From assembly GCA_039931615.1 (NCBI GenBank), contig JBDTRR010000001.1, positions 124,001-188,000 of the forward strand: a DNA stretch of 64,000 nucleotides, read 5' to 3'. The notes under the pieces were generated by a model. The model had not been told where the DNA came from. It searched no databases and worked only from the letters and a program-made list of their open reading frames with translations. A program made the translations under genes and the position numbers. Position 1 is the stretch's first letter, and every line of letters begins with the position of its first letter. The DNA comes from JAHFUI01 sp039931615. Its GTDB lineage: Bacteria; Acidobacteriota; Vicinamibacteria; Vicinamibacterales; CAVVIG01. Shown piece after piece: positions 1-9,523 of the stretch.

Positions 1-130
1 TCGGCGAACCGATCGCGGGAGGAGCAGCCTGCTGGGCCTGCAGTCGGGCCGCCTGCAGGTGCAGGCCGCCGGCCCCGAGGGCCGTCAATCCGAGCCACGT
101 CAGGACGATGACTCTGGCCAAGCGCCTCAC
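1..130 (-). CDS. N-terminus of a secreted protein, cut by the window edge
   Basis: A reading frame opens at a GTG (130) and runs off the left end. The 43 visible residues begin MRRLARVIVLTWLGLTALGA and continue into LQAQQAAPP. This is a basic start, a hydrophobic core and an AQA-type cleavage site followed by the Ala/Pro-rich stretch usual for exported proteins here. No function can be read from this fragment. It lies downstream of, and on the same strand as, the DUF1800/DUF1501 pair, separated by about 190 bases that hold a REP-like half element. The start is weakly supported because no strong ribosome binding site is visible. Confidence 0.45.
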   Translation of the reverse strand, partial: MRRLARVIVLTWLGLTALGAGGLHLQAARLQAQQAAPPAIGSP

Positions 131-274
131 AGTGTGACCCAAAACTGTCGGTTGTCAACGAGTCTCGCGGTCGATCTTTCCCGCCTGAACGGTGGGGTAC
201 GGCGGTCCGCCGAAGCGCTTGCACACGAAAACGCGCGAAGCCGAAGGCCGGCGCTACAACCGATCTGCCATCAA

Positions 275-304
275 GGTCCGGCTGAAGCCGGACCCCACGT
301 ACGG
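275..304. repeat. REP-like half element (single hairpin)
   Basis: The hairpin GTCCGGC-TGAA-GCCGGAC is followed by CCCACGTACG. It matches one half of the paired-hairpin family found elsewhere in the window (9524, 17284, 44466, 56647). It lies between the DUF1501 gene and the partial secreted gene. Confidence 0.7.
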
Positions 305-319
305 CGACGCGGCAGGCCG

Positions 320-1573
320 CTACGCGAACAGCCCCAGCGACTCGAAGCGGCCCTTCAGGACGATCTCGGTTTCGCCGCACCCGAGCCACTCCTTGATCGT
401 CGTGGCGTAGACACGCCTGAAGTCCGTCGTCATCTTCATGTTGCCATCGTCGAGATCGGTGAGGCTGGGATGCTGCCCGTAGAAGCCGCCCTTGACTCCC
501 TTGCCGATGACGAACATCGGCGTCGCCGTGCCGTGATCGGTGCCGAGGCTGCCGTTCTCTTCGACCCGCCGGCCGAACTCCGTGAAGATCATGACGGCGA
601 CTTCGTCGGCGCGACCGAGGCGCGTGAGGTCGTCGATGAATCCGCGCACCGCGTCGGCGGTGTACATCAGCAGCCGGCTGTGCAGATCCGCCTGCTGGAC
701 GTGGGTATCGAACGAGTTGCCTTGGTAGGTGACGTAGAACAGGCGGGTGGGAATCTTCGCGGCGATCAGCGCCGCAACCCGCTGCAGGTTGCCGCCCAGA
801 CCGCCGCCGGCGCCATAGTCCACCGGTGTGCGGTAGGAAGCCGACGCCTGCCGGACGAAGTCGGAGCTGTCGGTGGCGTTCTGCGCGGTCGCGGTCAGGA
901 ACTCGAGCGTCGGGTTTGCAGTCGCTGCCGGCCGGCTCAACCCGGCAAGCACCTGCTTCTCGCGGTCGGTGCCGTCACGGCGGAAGCGGACCGGATCGTC
1001 GAACACCAGCGGTGAGTGGCGGACACCGCGCACCGCGAGCGATTGCGCGTTGCCGAGGTTGACGATCAGGTTCCGCTGCGACGCGTCGAAGCTGGTGTCA
1101 GCGAGCCGGCCCAGCCATCCCAACGGTTCGCCGCCATTGGGGACGCCGGTATGCCAGTAGCCCATTGAAGAGAAGTGCGACAGGCTCGGATGATCGTAGC
1201 CGCAGCCGTGGACGACCGCCAGCAGGCCATCCTTGTAAAGCCGTTCGAAGCCGACCATCGAGGGATTGAAGCCGACGCCGTCCGCGACCTTGATGGCGTC
1301 GCGTTCACGGATGCCGAGCGTCGGCCGGGCGCGGTAATACGCCGGATCGCCGTACGGCACGACGGTGTTCAGGCCGTCGTTGCCGCCGGACAGTTCGATC
1401 ACGACGAGAATCCGCTCCGAGTGCTTCTCGACGCTGGTGCCGGCCAGCGCCTGCGCCGTCAGCGCCGCCGAGGTGCGGCTCAAGATCAGCGGGAGACCGC
1501 CGCCGACGCCGATGCCATACAACCCCCGGGCGAGAAAGTCCCGGCGCGAACAGCCACAAGAAGATATCGTCAT
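320..1573 (-). CDS. DUF1501 family protein, Tat-exported
   Basis: This 417-residue protein begins with a twin-arginine signal (CSRRDFLARGLYGIGVGGG) and has the family hallmark SGGNDGLNTVVPY near residue 60. The family is related to the alkaline phosphatase/sulfatase fold and is usually found beside DUF1800 proteins in Planctomycetes and Acidobacteria. Its biochemical role is not established. The ATG is preceded by GAGGC. It lies 15 bases downstream of the DUF1800 gene on the same strand, so the two are almost certainly co-transcribed. The product is expected to be folded before export to the periplasm. Confidence 0.9.
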   Translation of the reverse strand: MTISSCGCSRRDFLARGLYGIGVGGGLPLILSRTSAALTAQALAGTSVEKHSERILVVIELSGGNDGLNTVVPYGDPAYYRARPTLGIRERDAIKVADGVGFNPSMVGFERLYKDGLLAVVHGCGYDHPSLSHFSSMGYWHTGVPNGGEPLGWLGRLADTSFDASQRNLIVNLGNAQSLAVRGVRHSPLVFDDPVRFRRDGTDREKQVLAGLSRPAATANPTLEFLTATAQNATDSSDFVRQASASYRTPVDYGAGGGLGGNLQRVAALIAAKIPTRLFYVTYQGNSFDTHVQQADLHSRLLMYTADAVRGFIDDLTRLGRADEVAVMIFTEFGRRVEENGSLGTDHGTATPMFVIGKGVKGGFYGQHPSLTDLDDGNMKMTTDFRRVYATTIKEWLGCGETEIVLKGRFESLGLFA

Positions 1574-1588
1574 TGCCTCGGCCCCCAG

Positions 1589-3421
1589 CTAGTTCACCTG
1601 ATACGACGCCATGCCCCAGACCACGGCGAGCAGCTCCCGGAGCGCCTCCTCGAGCTGCTCACCCGGCACGATGGCGGTCGTGCCGAGCCTGGTGCGGAGG
1701 AAATCGGTCAGCAGCGCACGCTCCTGGTCCGAGACGGCGACCGACAGGAAGCGGCGCAGGAAGTGATCGACCACCTTGTCGACAGTGTCGGCGCCGGCGC
1801 CGGCGATCATCGACGTCAGGTCGATCACCGCCGGGCTCCGGGGGATCAGCTTCGTCCGCTCCCACGCCAGCAGGCTGCCCTTGTATCCCGCGTAGCGCGT
1901 GTTGAAGTCCTCGTCGCGGTCGACCATCATGTTCGACTCGGCGTCGCCTTCCCTGGTCGCTTCGGTAATCCCCATGCCCTGGGCCAGCCGCTGCGCGACG
2001 CGCGCGTCGGTGGCCGAGAGCGCGCGATCGGGTGGACGGAATCCCTTGACGTCGGGAAACAGCACGGCGCGGAGCAGGTTGCCGCGCTGCAGCAGCGTCG
2101 ACGGCGTGATCCAGGTGCGCCCGCCGGCCCAGCCCGCCACGTTCGGCGGATCGAACAGCGCCTGCCCCAGGCCGCCGGTCATCCGGCCGAAGTCCGGGAT
2201 CGTCGGCACGGCGCCGAGACCCATCTTGCGGTAGGTCGACACCACCAGCTGGATCGGGCTCTTGATCTGCGTCGCGAACGCCGGCGCGCTGTAGAAATCC
2301 CGCGACAGGAAGATCCGCTTCAACAGCGGTTTCAACTGGTAGCCGCTGTCGCGGTAGACGCGTCCCAGTTCGGCCCGGACCGAGCCGGTGATTTCTTCAC
2401 GCACGAAGAACCGGTAGATCCTTGCCGCGACGAATTCGGCGGTCGCCGGCTGCGCCAGGATGGTGTCGATGACGTCTTCGCCGTCGAGCGCCCCGGTGCG
2501 GCCGAGGAACGTCTTGTCGCCGAAGTCGTGCTGCGCCGCGTCGAGCCTGAACGCCAGCACGTCGTTGGTCCATCCCGTGAAGGCGCGGGCGGCCTCTCGG
2601 ACGTCGCGCTCGGTGTAGTTGCCGACCCCCATCGTGAAGAGCTCGAGCAGCTCGCGGCCGAAGTTCTCGTTCGGATGCTTCTTGACGTTCTCGCCGTTGT
2701 CGAGATAGACGAGCATCGCGGGATCCTGCAGGATGCCGACCAGCAGGGCGCGGAGGCTGCCGGACGCGCGGGCGCGGAACATCTCGTTCTGCTGGAGCAT
2801 CATCCGGTAGTCGCGGACCTTGTTCTCGCCGGTCGCGAAGTGGCCGTGCCAGAACAGCGTCAGCTTCTCTTCGAGCGGGCGTCTGGTGGTCAGCATGCGG
2901 TTGGCCCACCACAGGCCGAGCCGCTCGGTTTCGATGCTGTTCGCCGCCAGGCTGTAGAAGAACTTGTCGACGACCCCCTGCAGCCGGCGCTGAGAGCCCG
3001 GCGGCAGGACCTTCACCCCGAGCGCTTCGCCATGGGCGCGCGCCAGGCGCACCGCCTCGGCTCGACTGGGCGGGAACGGATCCATCCCGGGATCCCAGAT
3101 GCCCGACTCGTCGAACGGCTTCAGGCCGCTGTCAATCGACTCATAGTCGACCAGCGCCTCGACAACCTGACGCGGCGTCAGGGCCGCCAGCCGCGCGACT
3201 TCCTCGGGTGGCGCGCCGAATCCGGCCCGGCCGATCAGATGCGCCGCGCGATCGGCGCTCCAGTCGGCATCGGCCAGCGGCGACAGATCATCGGTCCAGT
3301 CGGGTGGTCCGGCCGCGCGATCGGCCGGCCCCGCGGCGTTGACCGGACCGGTCCGTGCCGGTCCCAACAGGATGGCGGCGACGATCGCCGCGATTGCAGG
3401 GTAACGGTGCCGGCCGCTCAT
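1589..3421 (-). CDS. DUF1800 family protein
   Basis: The 610-residue protein has an N-terminal signal peptide (hydrophobic run at about residues 8-28 ending in VNAAG). It carries the conserved blocks of the DUF1800 family: AAHLIGRAGFGAPPEE, LTLFWHGHFATG, and NENFGRELLELFTMGVGNYT followed by AARAFTGW. The function of the family is unknown, but it is a standard partner of DUF1501 and here heads that two-gene operon. It is divergent from the amidohydrolase at 3583. The 160-base gap between them holds a GCAAG/CTTGC inverted repeat near 3492-3508 but no clear promoter. Confidence 0.9.
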   Translation of the reverse strand: MSGRHRYPAIAAIVAAILLGPARTGPVNAAGPADRAAGPPDWTDDLSPLADADWSADRAAHLIGRAGFGAPPEEVARLAALTPRQVVEALVDYESIDSGLKPFDESGIWDPGMDPFPPSRAEAVRLARAHGEALGVKVLPPGSQRRLQGVVDKFFYSLAANSIETERLGLWWANRMLTTRRPLEEKLTLFWHGHFATGENKVRDYRMMLQQNEMFRARASGSLRALLVGILQDPAMLVYLDNGENVKKHPNENFGRELLELFTMGVGNYTERDVREAARAFTGWTNDVLAFRLDAAQHDFGDKTFLGRTGALDGEDVIDTILAQPATAEFVAARIYRFFVREEITGSVRAELGRVYRDSGYQLKPLLKRIFLSRDFYSAPAFATQIKSPIQLVVSTYRKMGLGAVPTIPDFGRMTGGLGQALFDPPNVAGWAGGRTWITPSTLLQRGNLLRAVLFPDVKGFRPPDRALSATDARVAQRLAQGMGITEATREGDAESNMMVDRDEDFNTRYAGYKGSLLAWERTKLIPRSPAVIDLTSMIAGAGADTVDKVVDHFLRRFLSVAVSDQERALLTDFLRTRLGTTAIVPGEQLEEALRELLAVVWGMASYQVN

Positions 3422-3582
3422 GAATCAACTCCGGCGCTGGTGGAACCGGGGGTGCGTGTCCTGGGGGTACGCGAGACGCGATTCTACCGCGCAAGGTGTA
3501 TTCTTGCACCGAACAACTCGAGTGCGTCGCCGGACCACCTCGGCCCGGCGGCCATGGAACACGGACTCTTCCGGAGGATGCC

Positions 3583-5268
3583 ATGAACCGGCGGATTTTC
3601 ACGATCGCGGTGGTCGGCCTGTTGCTGGTCGGCGCGGGCGCGGCCACGCTCCTGCGGGCGCAGACGACGCCGGACGTGATCCTGACCAACGGCAAGATCA
3701 TCACGGTCGACGAGCGGTTTTCGATCGCCCAGGCGGTCGCGATTCAAGGCGACCATATCGTCGCGGTCGGCAGCAGCCAGGACATCGGCCGCCTGGCCGG
3801 GCCGAACACGCGGCGGATCGACCTCCGGGGACGCGCCGTCACGCCGGGCCTGATCGACAATCACATGCACCTGCTGCGCGCCGGGACGACCTGGCAATGG
3901 GAAGTCCGCCTCGACGGCGTCGAGTCGCGCAAGCGTGCGCTCGAGATGCTGCGGACCAGGGCGGCGGCGGTCGGCGGCGGTCAATGGATCTATACGCTCG
4001 GCGGCTGGGCGATCGAACAGTTCGCCGACGACAAGCGCCCGTTCACGCGCGAGGAACTGGATCAGGCGGTCCCCAACAACCCGGTGTTCCTGCAGGCGTC
4101 CTACCGCGAGGCCTTCCTCAACAGCAAGGCGCTGCAGGCGATGGCGATCAGCGAGACCGCGACGCCGGACGCCTCGATCGTCCGCGACGCCGCCGGCAAG
4201 CCGACCGGCCGGATCCTCGAAGCGGGATTCCGGCAGCTGGTCGGCAAGCTGCCGACCGCGAAGGGGCCCGAGATCGAGACCAGCACTCAGCTGATGATCA
4301 AGGACCTGCACAAGATGGGGCTGACCGCATTCGGCAGCGCCGGATGCGAAGCCGACGTGCTGCCGGTGTACCAGAAATGGGCGAGCCAGGGTCAGTTGAC
4401 CGTGCGGGTGTTCTGTATCACCTCGCCGGGCGGCGGGGGCGGCACCGAGCAGCTGCTGCCCCGCATCGCGCAGATGAAGATGTTCCAGGGCAACAGCTAC
4501 CTCGACAACACCTTTTACGGCGAGAGCGTGCTTGGCTCACTGCACGATCCGATGTTCATCCCCAAGTCCGATCCGAAGCCCGATCAGCTCGAGATCTGGC
4601 GCCGCATCGCGACCGAGATCGCCAAGGCCGGCCTGCCGCTGCACGTCCACGCCAACCTGACCAACACGATCGACGCCTTCCTGGACCAGATCGAACAGAT
4701 CCACAAGGAATATCCGATCAAGAACCTGCGCTGGACGCTGGCCCACGTCAACCAGCTCAACGCGCCGCAGCTGGAGCGGATGAAGAAGCTCGGGATGTAC
4801 GCAGCCGTGCATCCCTGGGCGGTGATCAACGGCGGCATCAATCAGTCGGTGTTCGGCGACGCCGCCTACGACATGGCCCAGCTGAACACGATCCAGAACA
4901 GCGGCATCATGTGGGGCTTCGGCAGCGACGGCAGCCGCGCCAATCAGCTGCTGCCGTTCACGACGATGGCCTGGGCCGTCACCGGCAAGATGGTCGGGGG
5001 GAACCAGGCGCTGCGGCCGGCACAGACCATCAGCCGCGAGGACGCGTTGATCGCATTCACGCGCCGCAACGCGTATTTCGTGTTCCAGGAAAACAACCTC
5101 GGCTCGATCCAGCCGGGCAAGCTGGCGGATCTGGTGGTGCTGGATCGCGACTACCTGACGATTCCCGCCGATCAAATCAAGGACATCCGGCCGGTGATGA
5201 CCATGGTCGGAGGAAAGATCGTCTACGACGCGAACGGCGAAACGCCGCGCGCAGTGGCGTCCAAATAG
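3583..5268 (+). CDS. YtcJ-like metal-dependent amidohydrolase, membrane-anchored or exported
   Basis: The 561-residue protein starts at an ATG six bases after GGAGG. The N-terminus MNRRIFTIAVVGLLLVGAGA is a signal anchor or signal peptide. The amidohydrolase fold follows: a small beta domain (DVILTNGKIITVD), the metal-binding HxH as LIDNHMHLL (His94, His96), a later HVHAN segment, TLAHVNQL, and the late Asp in GFGSDGSRAN. The C-terminus returns to the beta domain (GSIQPGKLADLVVLD). YtcJ relatives hydrolyse imidazolonepropionate-like or N-acyl substrates, but the substrate here cannot be inferred. The gene is followed after 7 bases by a TRAP-type binding protein, so they probably form an operon. 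Confidence 0.88.
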   Translation: MNRRIFTIAVVGLLLVGAGAATLLRAQTTPDVILTNGKIITVDERFSIAQAVAIQGDHIVAVGSSQDIGRLAGPNTRRIDLRGRAVTPGLIDNHMHLLRAGTTWQWEVRLDGVESRKRALEMLRTRAAAVGGGQWIYTLGGWAIEQFADDKRPFTREELDQAVPNNPVFLQASYREAFLNSKALQAMAISETATPDASIVRDAAGKPTGRILEAGFRQLVGKLPTAKGPEIETSTQLMIKDLHKMGLTAFGSAGCEADVLPVYQKWASQGQLTVRVFCITSPGGGGGTEQLLPRIAQMKMFQGNSYLDNTFYGESVLGSLHDPMFIPKSDPKPDQLEIWRRIATEIAKAGLPLHVHANLTNTIDAFLDQIEQIHKEYPIKNLRWTLAHVNQLNAPQLERMKKLGMYAAVHPWAVINGGINQSVFGDAAYDMAQLNTIQNSGIMWGFGSDGSRANQLLPFTTMAWAVTGKMVGGNQALRPAQTISREDALIAFTRRNAYFVFQENNLGSIQPGKLADLVVLDRDYLTIPADQIKDIRPVMTMVGGKIVYDANGETPRAVASK

Positions 5269-5275
5269 GAACCTG

Positions 5276-6310
5276 ATGAGGACGCAGAGGGCGCGGAAGG
5301 AGCTGCGGACGCAGGATTCGGTTTCTCGCCGCGCCTTTGTCGGCGGTCTGCTCGGGGCGGCGTCGCTCTATCGGCGGCCGCTGATGGCCGCTGAATACAC
5401 CTTTACTCAGTACCACAACCAGACGGCGTCGAGCTCCCTGCACCAGCGGCTGGTCCAGATGTGGGCGGCGATCCGGACCGAGACGGATGGCCGCGTCGAC
5501 ACCCAGGTCCTGGCCGAGAACAACAAGATCCAGGGCAGCGATCCCGCCGCGCTCAAGCTGCTGCTGGACGGCGAAATCCAGTTCTTCACCTTGATGGGCG
5601 GCATCCTCGGCACGGTGGTGCCGGCGGCCGAAGTCCAGCAGGTGCCGTTCGCCTTTCGCTCCGCCGCGCACGCGCACCGCGCGATGGACGGCGCGCTGGG
5701 CGCCTATCTGCGCGAGGAAATGGCCGCCAAGGGGATCGTCGGCTTTGCGGTCGGCGCGTTCGACAACGGGATGCGTCAGATCACCACGACGATGCGGCCG
5801 ATCGCCGCTCCCGCCGATCTCGCCGGCGTCAGGATGCGGGTCCCGGCGGGTCAGCTCGTCGCCGACACGTTCAAGGCGCTGGGGGCGGAACCGGTCACCA
5901 TCAACAGCAACGCGATCTACGACGCCCTGAAGAGCGGCGCCGTCGATGCCCAGGAGAACCCGCTCGCCCTTGTCGATCTGTTCAAGCTCTACGAGGTGGT
6001 GCGCTACGTCAGCCTGACCAATCACATGTGGTCGGGCTTCAACCTGCTGGCCAACCAGGACGCCTGGCGCCGTCTTCCCGCCGCGCTGACGACGATCATC
6101 GATCGGAACGTGCGGAAGCACGTCCGCCTGCAGCGCGACGATCAGGAACGGATCAACACCCGCCTGCGCGCCGATCTCGCGCGTCGCGGCCTGGTGTTCA
6201 ACGACGTCGCCCCCGCGCCGTTCCGGAAACAGGTGTCCGGCGTGTACACGACGTGGAAGGAACGGCTCGGCACGAAGTGCTGGGGGCTGCTCGAGCAGGC
6301 GATTGGTTAA
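5276..6310 (+). CDS. TRAP transporter solute-binding protein, DctP family
   Basis: The 344-residue product has a Tat-type signal (SRRAFVGGLLGAASL) and the DctP layout: a mature domain starting YTFTQYHNQTASSSLHQRL, the central block GVRMRVPAGQLVADTFKALGA with the carboxylate-binding Arg, then GAVDAQENPLALVDLFKLYEVV. DctP proteins bind organic acids in the periplasm and hand them to a DctQM membrane complex. No DctQ or DctM gene is present nearby. The neighbour is an amidohydrolase only 7 bases upstream, so a role as a periplasmic binder of that enzyme's substrate or product is possible but inferred. Confidence 0.87.
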   Translation: MRTQRARKELRTQDSVSRRAFVGGLLGAASLYRRPLMAAEYTFTQYHNQTASSSLHQRLVQMWAAIRTETDGRVDTQVLAENNKIQGSDPAALKLLLDGEIQFFTLMGGILGTVVPAAEVQQVPFAFRSAAHAHRAMDGALGAYLREEMAAKGIVGFAVGAFDNGMRQITTTMRPIAAPADLAGVRMRVPAGQLVADTFKALGAEPVTINSNAIYDALKSGAVDAQENPLALVDLFKLYEVVRYVSLTNHMWSGFNLLANQDAWRRLPAALTTIIDRNVRKHVRLQRDDQERINTRLRADLARRGLVFNDVAPAPFRKQVSGVYTTWKERLGTKCWGLLEQAIG

Positions 6311-6311
6311 C

Positions 6312-6486
6312 TGGTCCTTTGTCCCTGGTTCTTGGTCCTTGGTCCGTCCCTGGTCCTTGGGCGTGCTTGGTCCCTGGTCCTTGGGCGTCCTTGGTCCTTG
6401 GTCCTTGGCGTCATTGGTCCTTGGTCCTTGGTCGTCCTTGGTCCTTAGTCCGTCCTCTGCGTCCTGAGCCTCCTCTGCGTCCTCGG
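6312..6486. repeat. Low-complexity array of GGTCCTTGG words
   Basis: Between the stop of the TRAP binding-protein gene and the end of the TonB-dependent receptor gene lies about 140 bases of imperfect GGTCCTTGG/GGTCCCTGG/GGTCCGTCC words. About 35 bases of CCTCTGCGTCC words follow. The repeats are not in register and have no fixed period. The same words recur at 24254 and 50776. Confidence 0.85.
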
Positions 6487-6497
6487 CTGTGTTCTCC

Positions 6498-9413
6498 CTA
6501 AAACGTCAGCCTGAACCCGAACTGCATCGTCCTGGTCTGCGCGGTGATCGCCTTCAAATACTGCGACGGCGTGCTTTCCTGCGTGCCGATTCCGTAGTTC
6601 GGCCGATTGAAGATGTTGAAGATCTCGGCAATCCCGTCGAGCGCCATCCGGCCGCCGAGCGGGATGCGCTGCTGCAGCCGCAGGTCGGTGCGATTCTGCG
6701 CCGGGGCGATCAGGGAGTTGCGCGGAACGATCGTGCCGTCCGGCCGCAGGCGGCCGCCGCCGGCCGGCGGCGCGCCGGTGTTGCGCTGATCGCCGCCATA
6801 GGTGCTCGCCAGCCGGATCCCGGCGGCGAAGAAATGCAGCCCGCTCACTTGAAAGCCGTGCCCGACCTGCCAGATCCCGTTGAACACCGCGCGGTGGCGC
6901 TGGTCGTCGGCCGATAGCCCCCATTCACCGCCGAGATCGGGCTGGGTCTCGAACGGGACCGGCTGCAGTCCGCCGAACGGGTGCGTATCCGCATTCCACA
7001 AACCGGCCAGCGTATACGTCGCAGCGGCCTGCCAGCGGCCGGCGAAGCGCTTGGTCAGGCCGGTCTGCAGACCGTGATAGGCGGAGCGGCCCAGATGCGT
7101 GTTCATCGAGACGATGCCCCAGTCGGGAAAGGGCAGCCGCGCCCGATCGGTCACCGGATAGTTGGCGCCGGTGGCCGGGTTGAAGGCCAGGTTGATGTTG
7201 TCGACGACATCCTTCTCGTTGCTTCCCTTGCTGTAGACGTAGTCGACCTCGAGCGCCATCGTCGCGCCGATCTGGTGCTGGAAGCCAATCGAGGATTGAA
7301 ACGTCCGCGGCAGGTGGACGTACTGCGGCGGCCCGACGAACTCCTGGACCGCTCGGAGAAGACACGGCGCCGCCCCGGTGAAATTGCGGTCGCGCCAGAC
7401 GGCGAACTGGGCGGCGTTCGACGAACAGAACTGCGGCAGCGCCTGCGCATAGGTCGGCAGCGGCTGGCCGTTGGTCGGGTTGGCCGCGAAATCGGCGCGG
7501 CCGTCGTTGTTGTATTGGATGACCGCGATCTGCGCGTTGCCGATCGCGAACGACTGATCGGCGCCCAGCGCATCGCCGTAGTACAACCCGGTCCCGCCGC
7601 GCACCACGGTCCGATCGGTCACCTGGTAGGCGAAGCCGAGGCGAGGCTGGAAGTTGGTGGCGTCGTTGGGACGGCCGGCGTCCTGGAACGGCGGAAAGCT
7701 GATGTCGTTGGCGAACACGCCGAGCTCCAGGTCATACCGGATCCCCAGATTCAGCGTCAGCCGGCTCGACACCTGCCAGTCGTCCTGCGCCCAGCTGGCA
7801 ATCTTCTTCGAGTAGAGGTGGACGTCGAAGTCGCCGACGCCGATCTGATAGCTGCGCGTCAGCGGCGAGATCGCCGCGAGATTCCAGGTGTCGGCGTTGA
7901 AGGCATCCGGGAACAACGCTTCGAGGTTCGCCGGCACCGTTCCGTTGGTGGCGTTGACGGTGCCCATGCACTGCCGGCAGTTGGCCTGAATCTGGTGGCG
8001 GTGCAGGAACTCGCCGCCGAGGCGCAGCGCGTGATGACCGCCGGCGTTGTAGGAGTAGGTGAAGTCGTCACGCACATTCCAGACCCACTGGTCCTGGTGG
8101 CGCGGATAGAACTGGTTGCCGCCGATCGCGAAGCCGGTGAACGTGATGCGGGGCGATCCGGTGGTGATGCCGTTGGCCGCCTGCCAGTGCCTCGACCAGG
8201 TGGTGAGGTTGGCGTTGGCCAGGCCGAACACCGCCCGGCCGACCCGGATCTCGTTCAGCGCCCGGTTGGTCAGCACCTGCGTGAACTGGCCGAGGTACTC
8301 GTCGTTGTATTCCGCGTTGGTGCCGGTCGCCGCCGGGTGGCTCTGGAAGTTGGTGGTGGAAAGAAACGGCTCGAACAGCCGGCCGGCCGTGACCTTCCCC
8401 ATCACCCGGGTCTGCGGCGACAGCTGATAGTCGAGCCGGACGCCGCCCTTCTTCTGGTTGTTGGTGCCGGTCAGATCGACGTTGAACGCCGGATAGGGCG
8501 TGTTGAAGATCCCGGTCCTCGGCTCCCGTTCGTACTCGTAGTTGGCGAAGTAGTGCAGCCTGTCCCTGAGGATCGGGCCGCCGATCGCGGTGCTGAGCTG
8601 CTGGTTGTCGATCGGCTCGACCCGCTGCAACACCGGATTCTCGGCGTTGAAGGCGGCGTTGCGGAAGTTGCCGCGGAACAGCCCGGTCACCTGGTTGCCG
8701 CCCGACTTGCTGATCGCGTTCACCTGCACGCCGGTCGACCGCCCCATCGTCGCGTCGAACCGGTTCGAGATGAACTGGAACTCCGCGATCGCATCCTGGC
8801 TGTATTTCGGCTGGCCGCCAGTGCCGATGTCGGCGGAGACCTGCTGGCCGTCGATGTTGAGCTGGAATTCACGCGCCTCGCCGTTGTTGCGATCGGGCAG
8901 CGGCTGCGCCGCGTTGGTCGAGCTGGTCCGGCTGCCAGGCGCCAGCAGCGCCAGCGCCATCCAGTTCCGTCCGTTGACCGGAAGCTCCTGCACCTGGCGC
9001 GGGTCGACGTTGCCGCCCAGACTCGATGTGGTGAGCTGGAGCAACGGCGTCTCGGCGGTGACCGTCACGCTTTCCTGGACGGTCGACGGCGCCAGCTGCA
9101 GATTGATGACCGCCGCCTGACCAACCAGCAGGTCGACGCCGGTCCGGGTCACCGTGGTGAAGCCCGACAGCTCAGCGACGATCTGATAGGCGCCGATCCG
9201 GACGGCAATCCGGTAGACGCCGCCGCCGTCGGTCACCGTCGTGAAGCGGTTGCCGCTCGCCTGGTGGACGGCAGTGACCGTCACACCCGGCAGCACGGCG
9301 CCGGTGGAGTCGGAGACGGCGCCGCTCAGCACCGCCTCCTGGGCGGACGCCATCATCGGCAGGAACAGCACCGCACCGACCATCATCAGGCGTTCGATCG
9401 CACGACGAATCAT
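6498..9413 (-). CDS. Oar-like TonB-dependent receptor with carboxypeptidase-regulatory domain (copy 1)
   Basis: The 971-residue protein starts at an ATG behind GGAGGA. It has a signal peptide ending MMASAQEA, then a carboxypeptidase-regulatory-like beta-sandwich (about residues 25-110, with GAVLPGVTVTAVHQAS and IVAELSGFTTVTRTGVDL). A plug domain follows (NGRNWMALALLAPGSR, then EFQFISNRFDATMGRS), then a long beta-barrel ending in a terminal aromatic residue (MQFGFRLTF). This is the architecture of the large acidobacterial receptor families for uptake of unknown polymers or chelates. It is about the same length as, and clearly paralogous to, the receptor at 26702-29611. Confidence 0.93.
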   Translation of the reverse strand: MIRRAIERLMMVGAVLFLPMMASAQEAVLSGAVSDSTGAVLPGVTVTAVHQASGNRFTTVTDGGGVYRIAVRIGAYQIVAELSGFTTVTRTGVDLLVGQAAVINLQLAPSTVQESVTVTAETPLLQLTTSSLGGNVDPRQVQELPVNGRNWMALALLAPGSRTSSTNAAQPLPDRNNGEAREFQLNIDGQQVSADIGTGGQPKYSQDAIAEFQFISNRFDATMGRSTGVQVNAISKSGGNQVTGLFRGNFRNAAFNAENPVLQRVEPIDNQQLSTAIGGPILRDRLHYFANYEYEREPRTGIFNTPYPAFNVDLTGTNNQKKGGVRLDYQLSPQTRVMGKVTAGRLFEPFLSTTNFQSHPAATGTNAEYNDEYLGQFTQVLTNRALNEIRVGRAVFGLANANLTTWSRHWQAANGITTGSPRITFTGFAIGGNQFYPRHQDQWVWNVRDDFTYSYNAGGHHALRLGGEFLHRHQIQANCRQCMGTVNATNGTVPANLEALFPDAFNADTWNLAAISPLTRSYQIGVGDFDVHLYSKKIASWAQDDWQVSSRLTLNLGIRYDLELGVFANDISFPPFQDAGRPNDATNFQPRLGFAYQVTDRTVVRGGTGLYYGDALGADQSFAIGNAQIAVIQYNNDGRADFAANPTNGQPLPTYAQALPQFCSSNAAQFAVWRDRNFTGAAPCLLRAVQEFVGPPQYVHLPRTFQSSIGFQHQIGATMALEVDYVYSKGSNEKDVVDNINLAFNPATGANYPVTDRARLPFPDWGIVSMNTHLGRSAYHGLQTGLTKRFAGRWQAAATYTLAGLWNADTHPFGGLQPVPFETQPDLGGEWGLSADDQRHRAVFNGIWQVGHGFQVSGLHFFAAGIRLASTYGGDQRNTGAPPAGGGRLRPDGTIVPRNSLIAPAQNRTDLRLQQRIPLGGRMALDGIAEIFNIFNRPNYGIGTQESTPSQYLKAITAQTRTMQFGFRLTF

Positions 9414-9523
9414 GGCGTCCTCCGGACCAGGGCTGGGTCAACGAAAGCGTGATTCTGAAATGTCAGACGGGAACGTAGCCGAAGGGCGGGAGCCAGTCAA
9501 CCAGGAATTGGGAGGTCGACGTG

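Noticed and set aside
1175..3586. 803-codon plus-strand frame opposite the DUF1800 gene
   Set aside because: Antisense shadow of DUF1800/DUF1501; no domain motifs, strongly biased composition.
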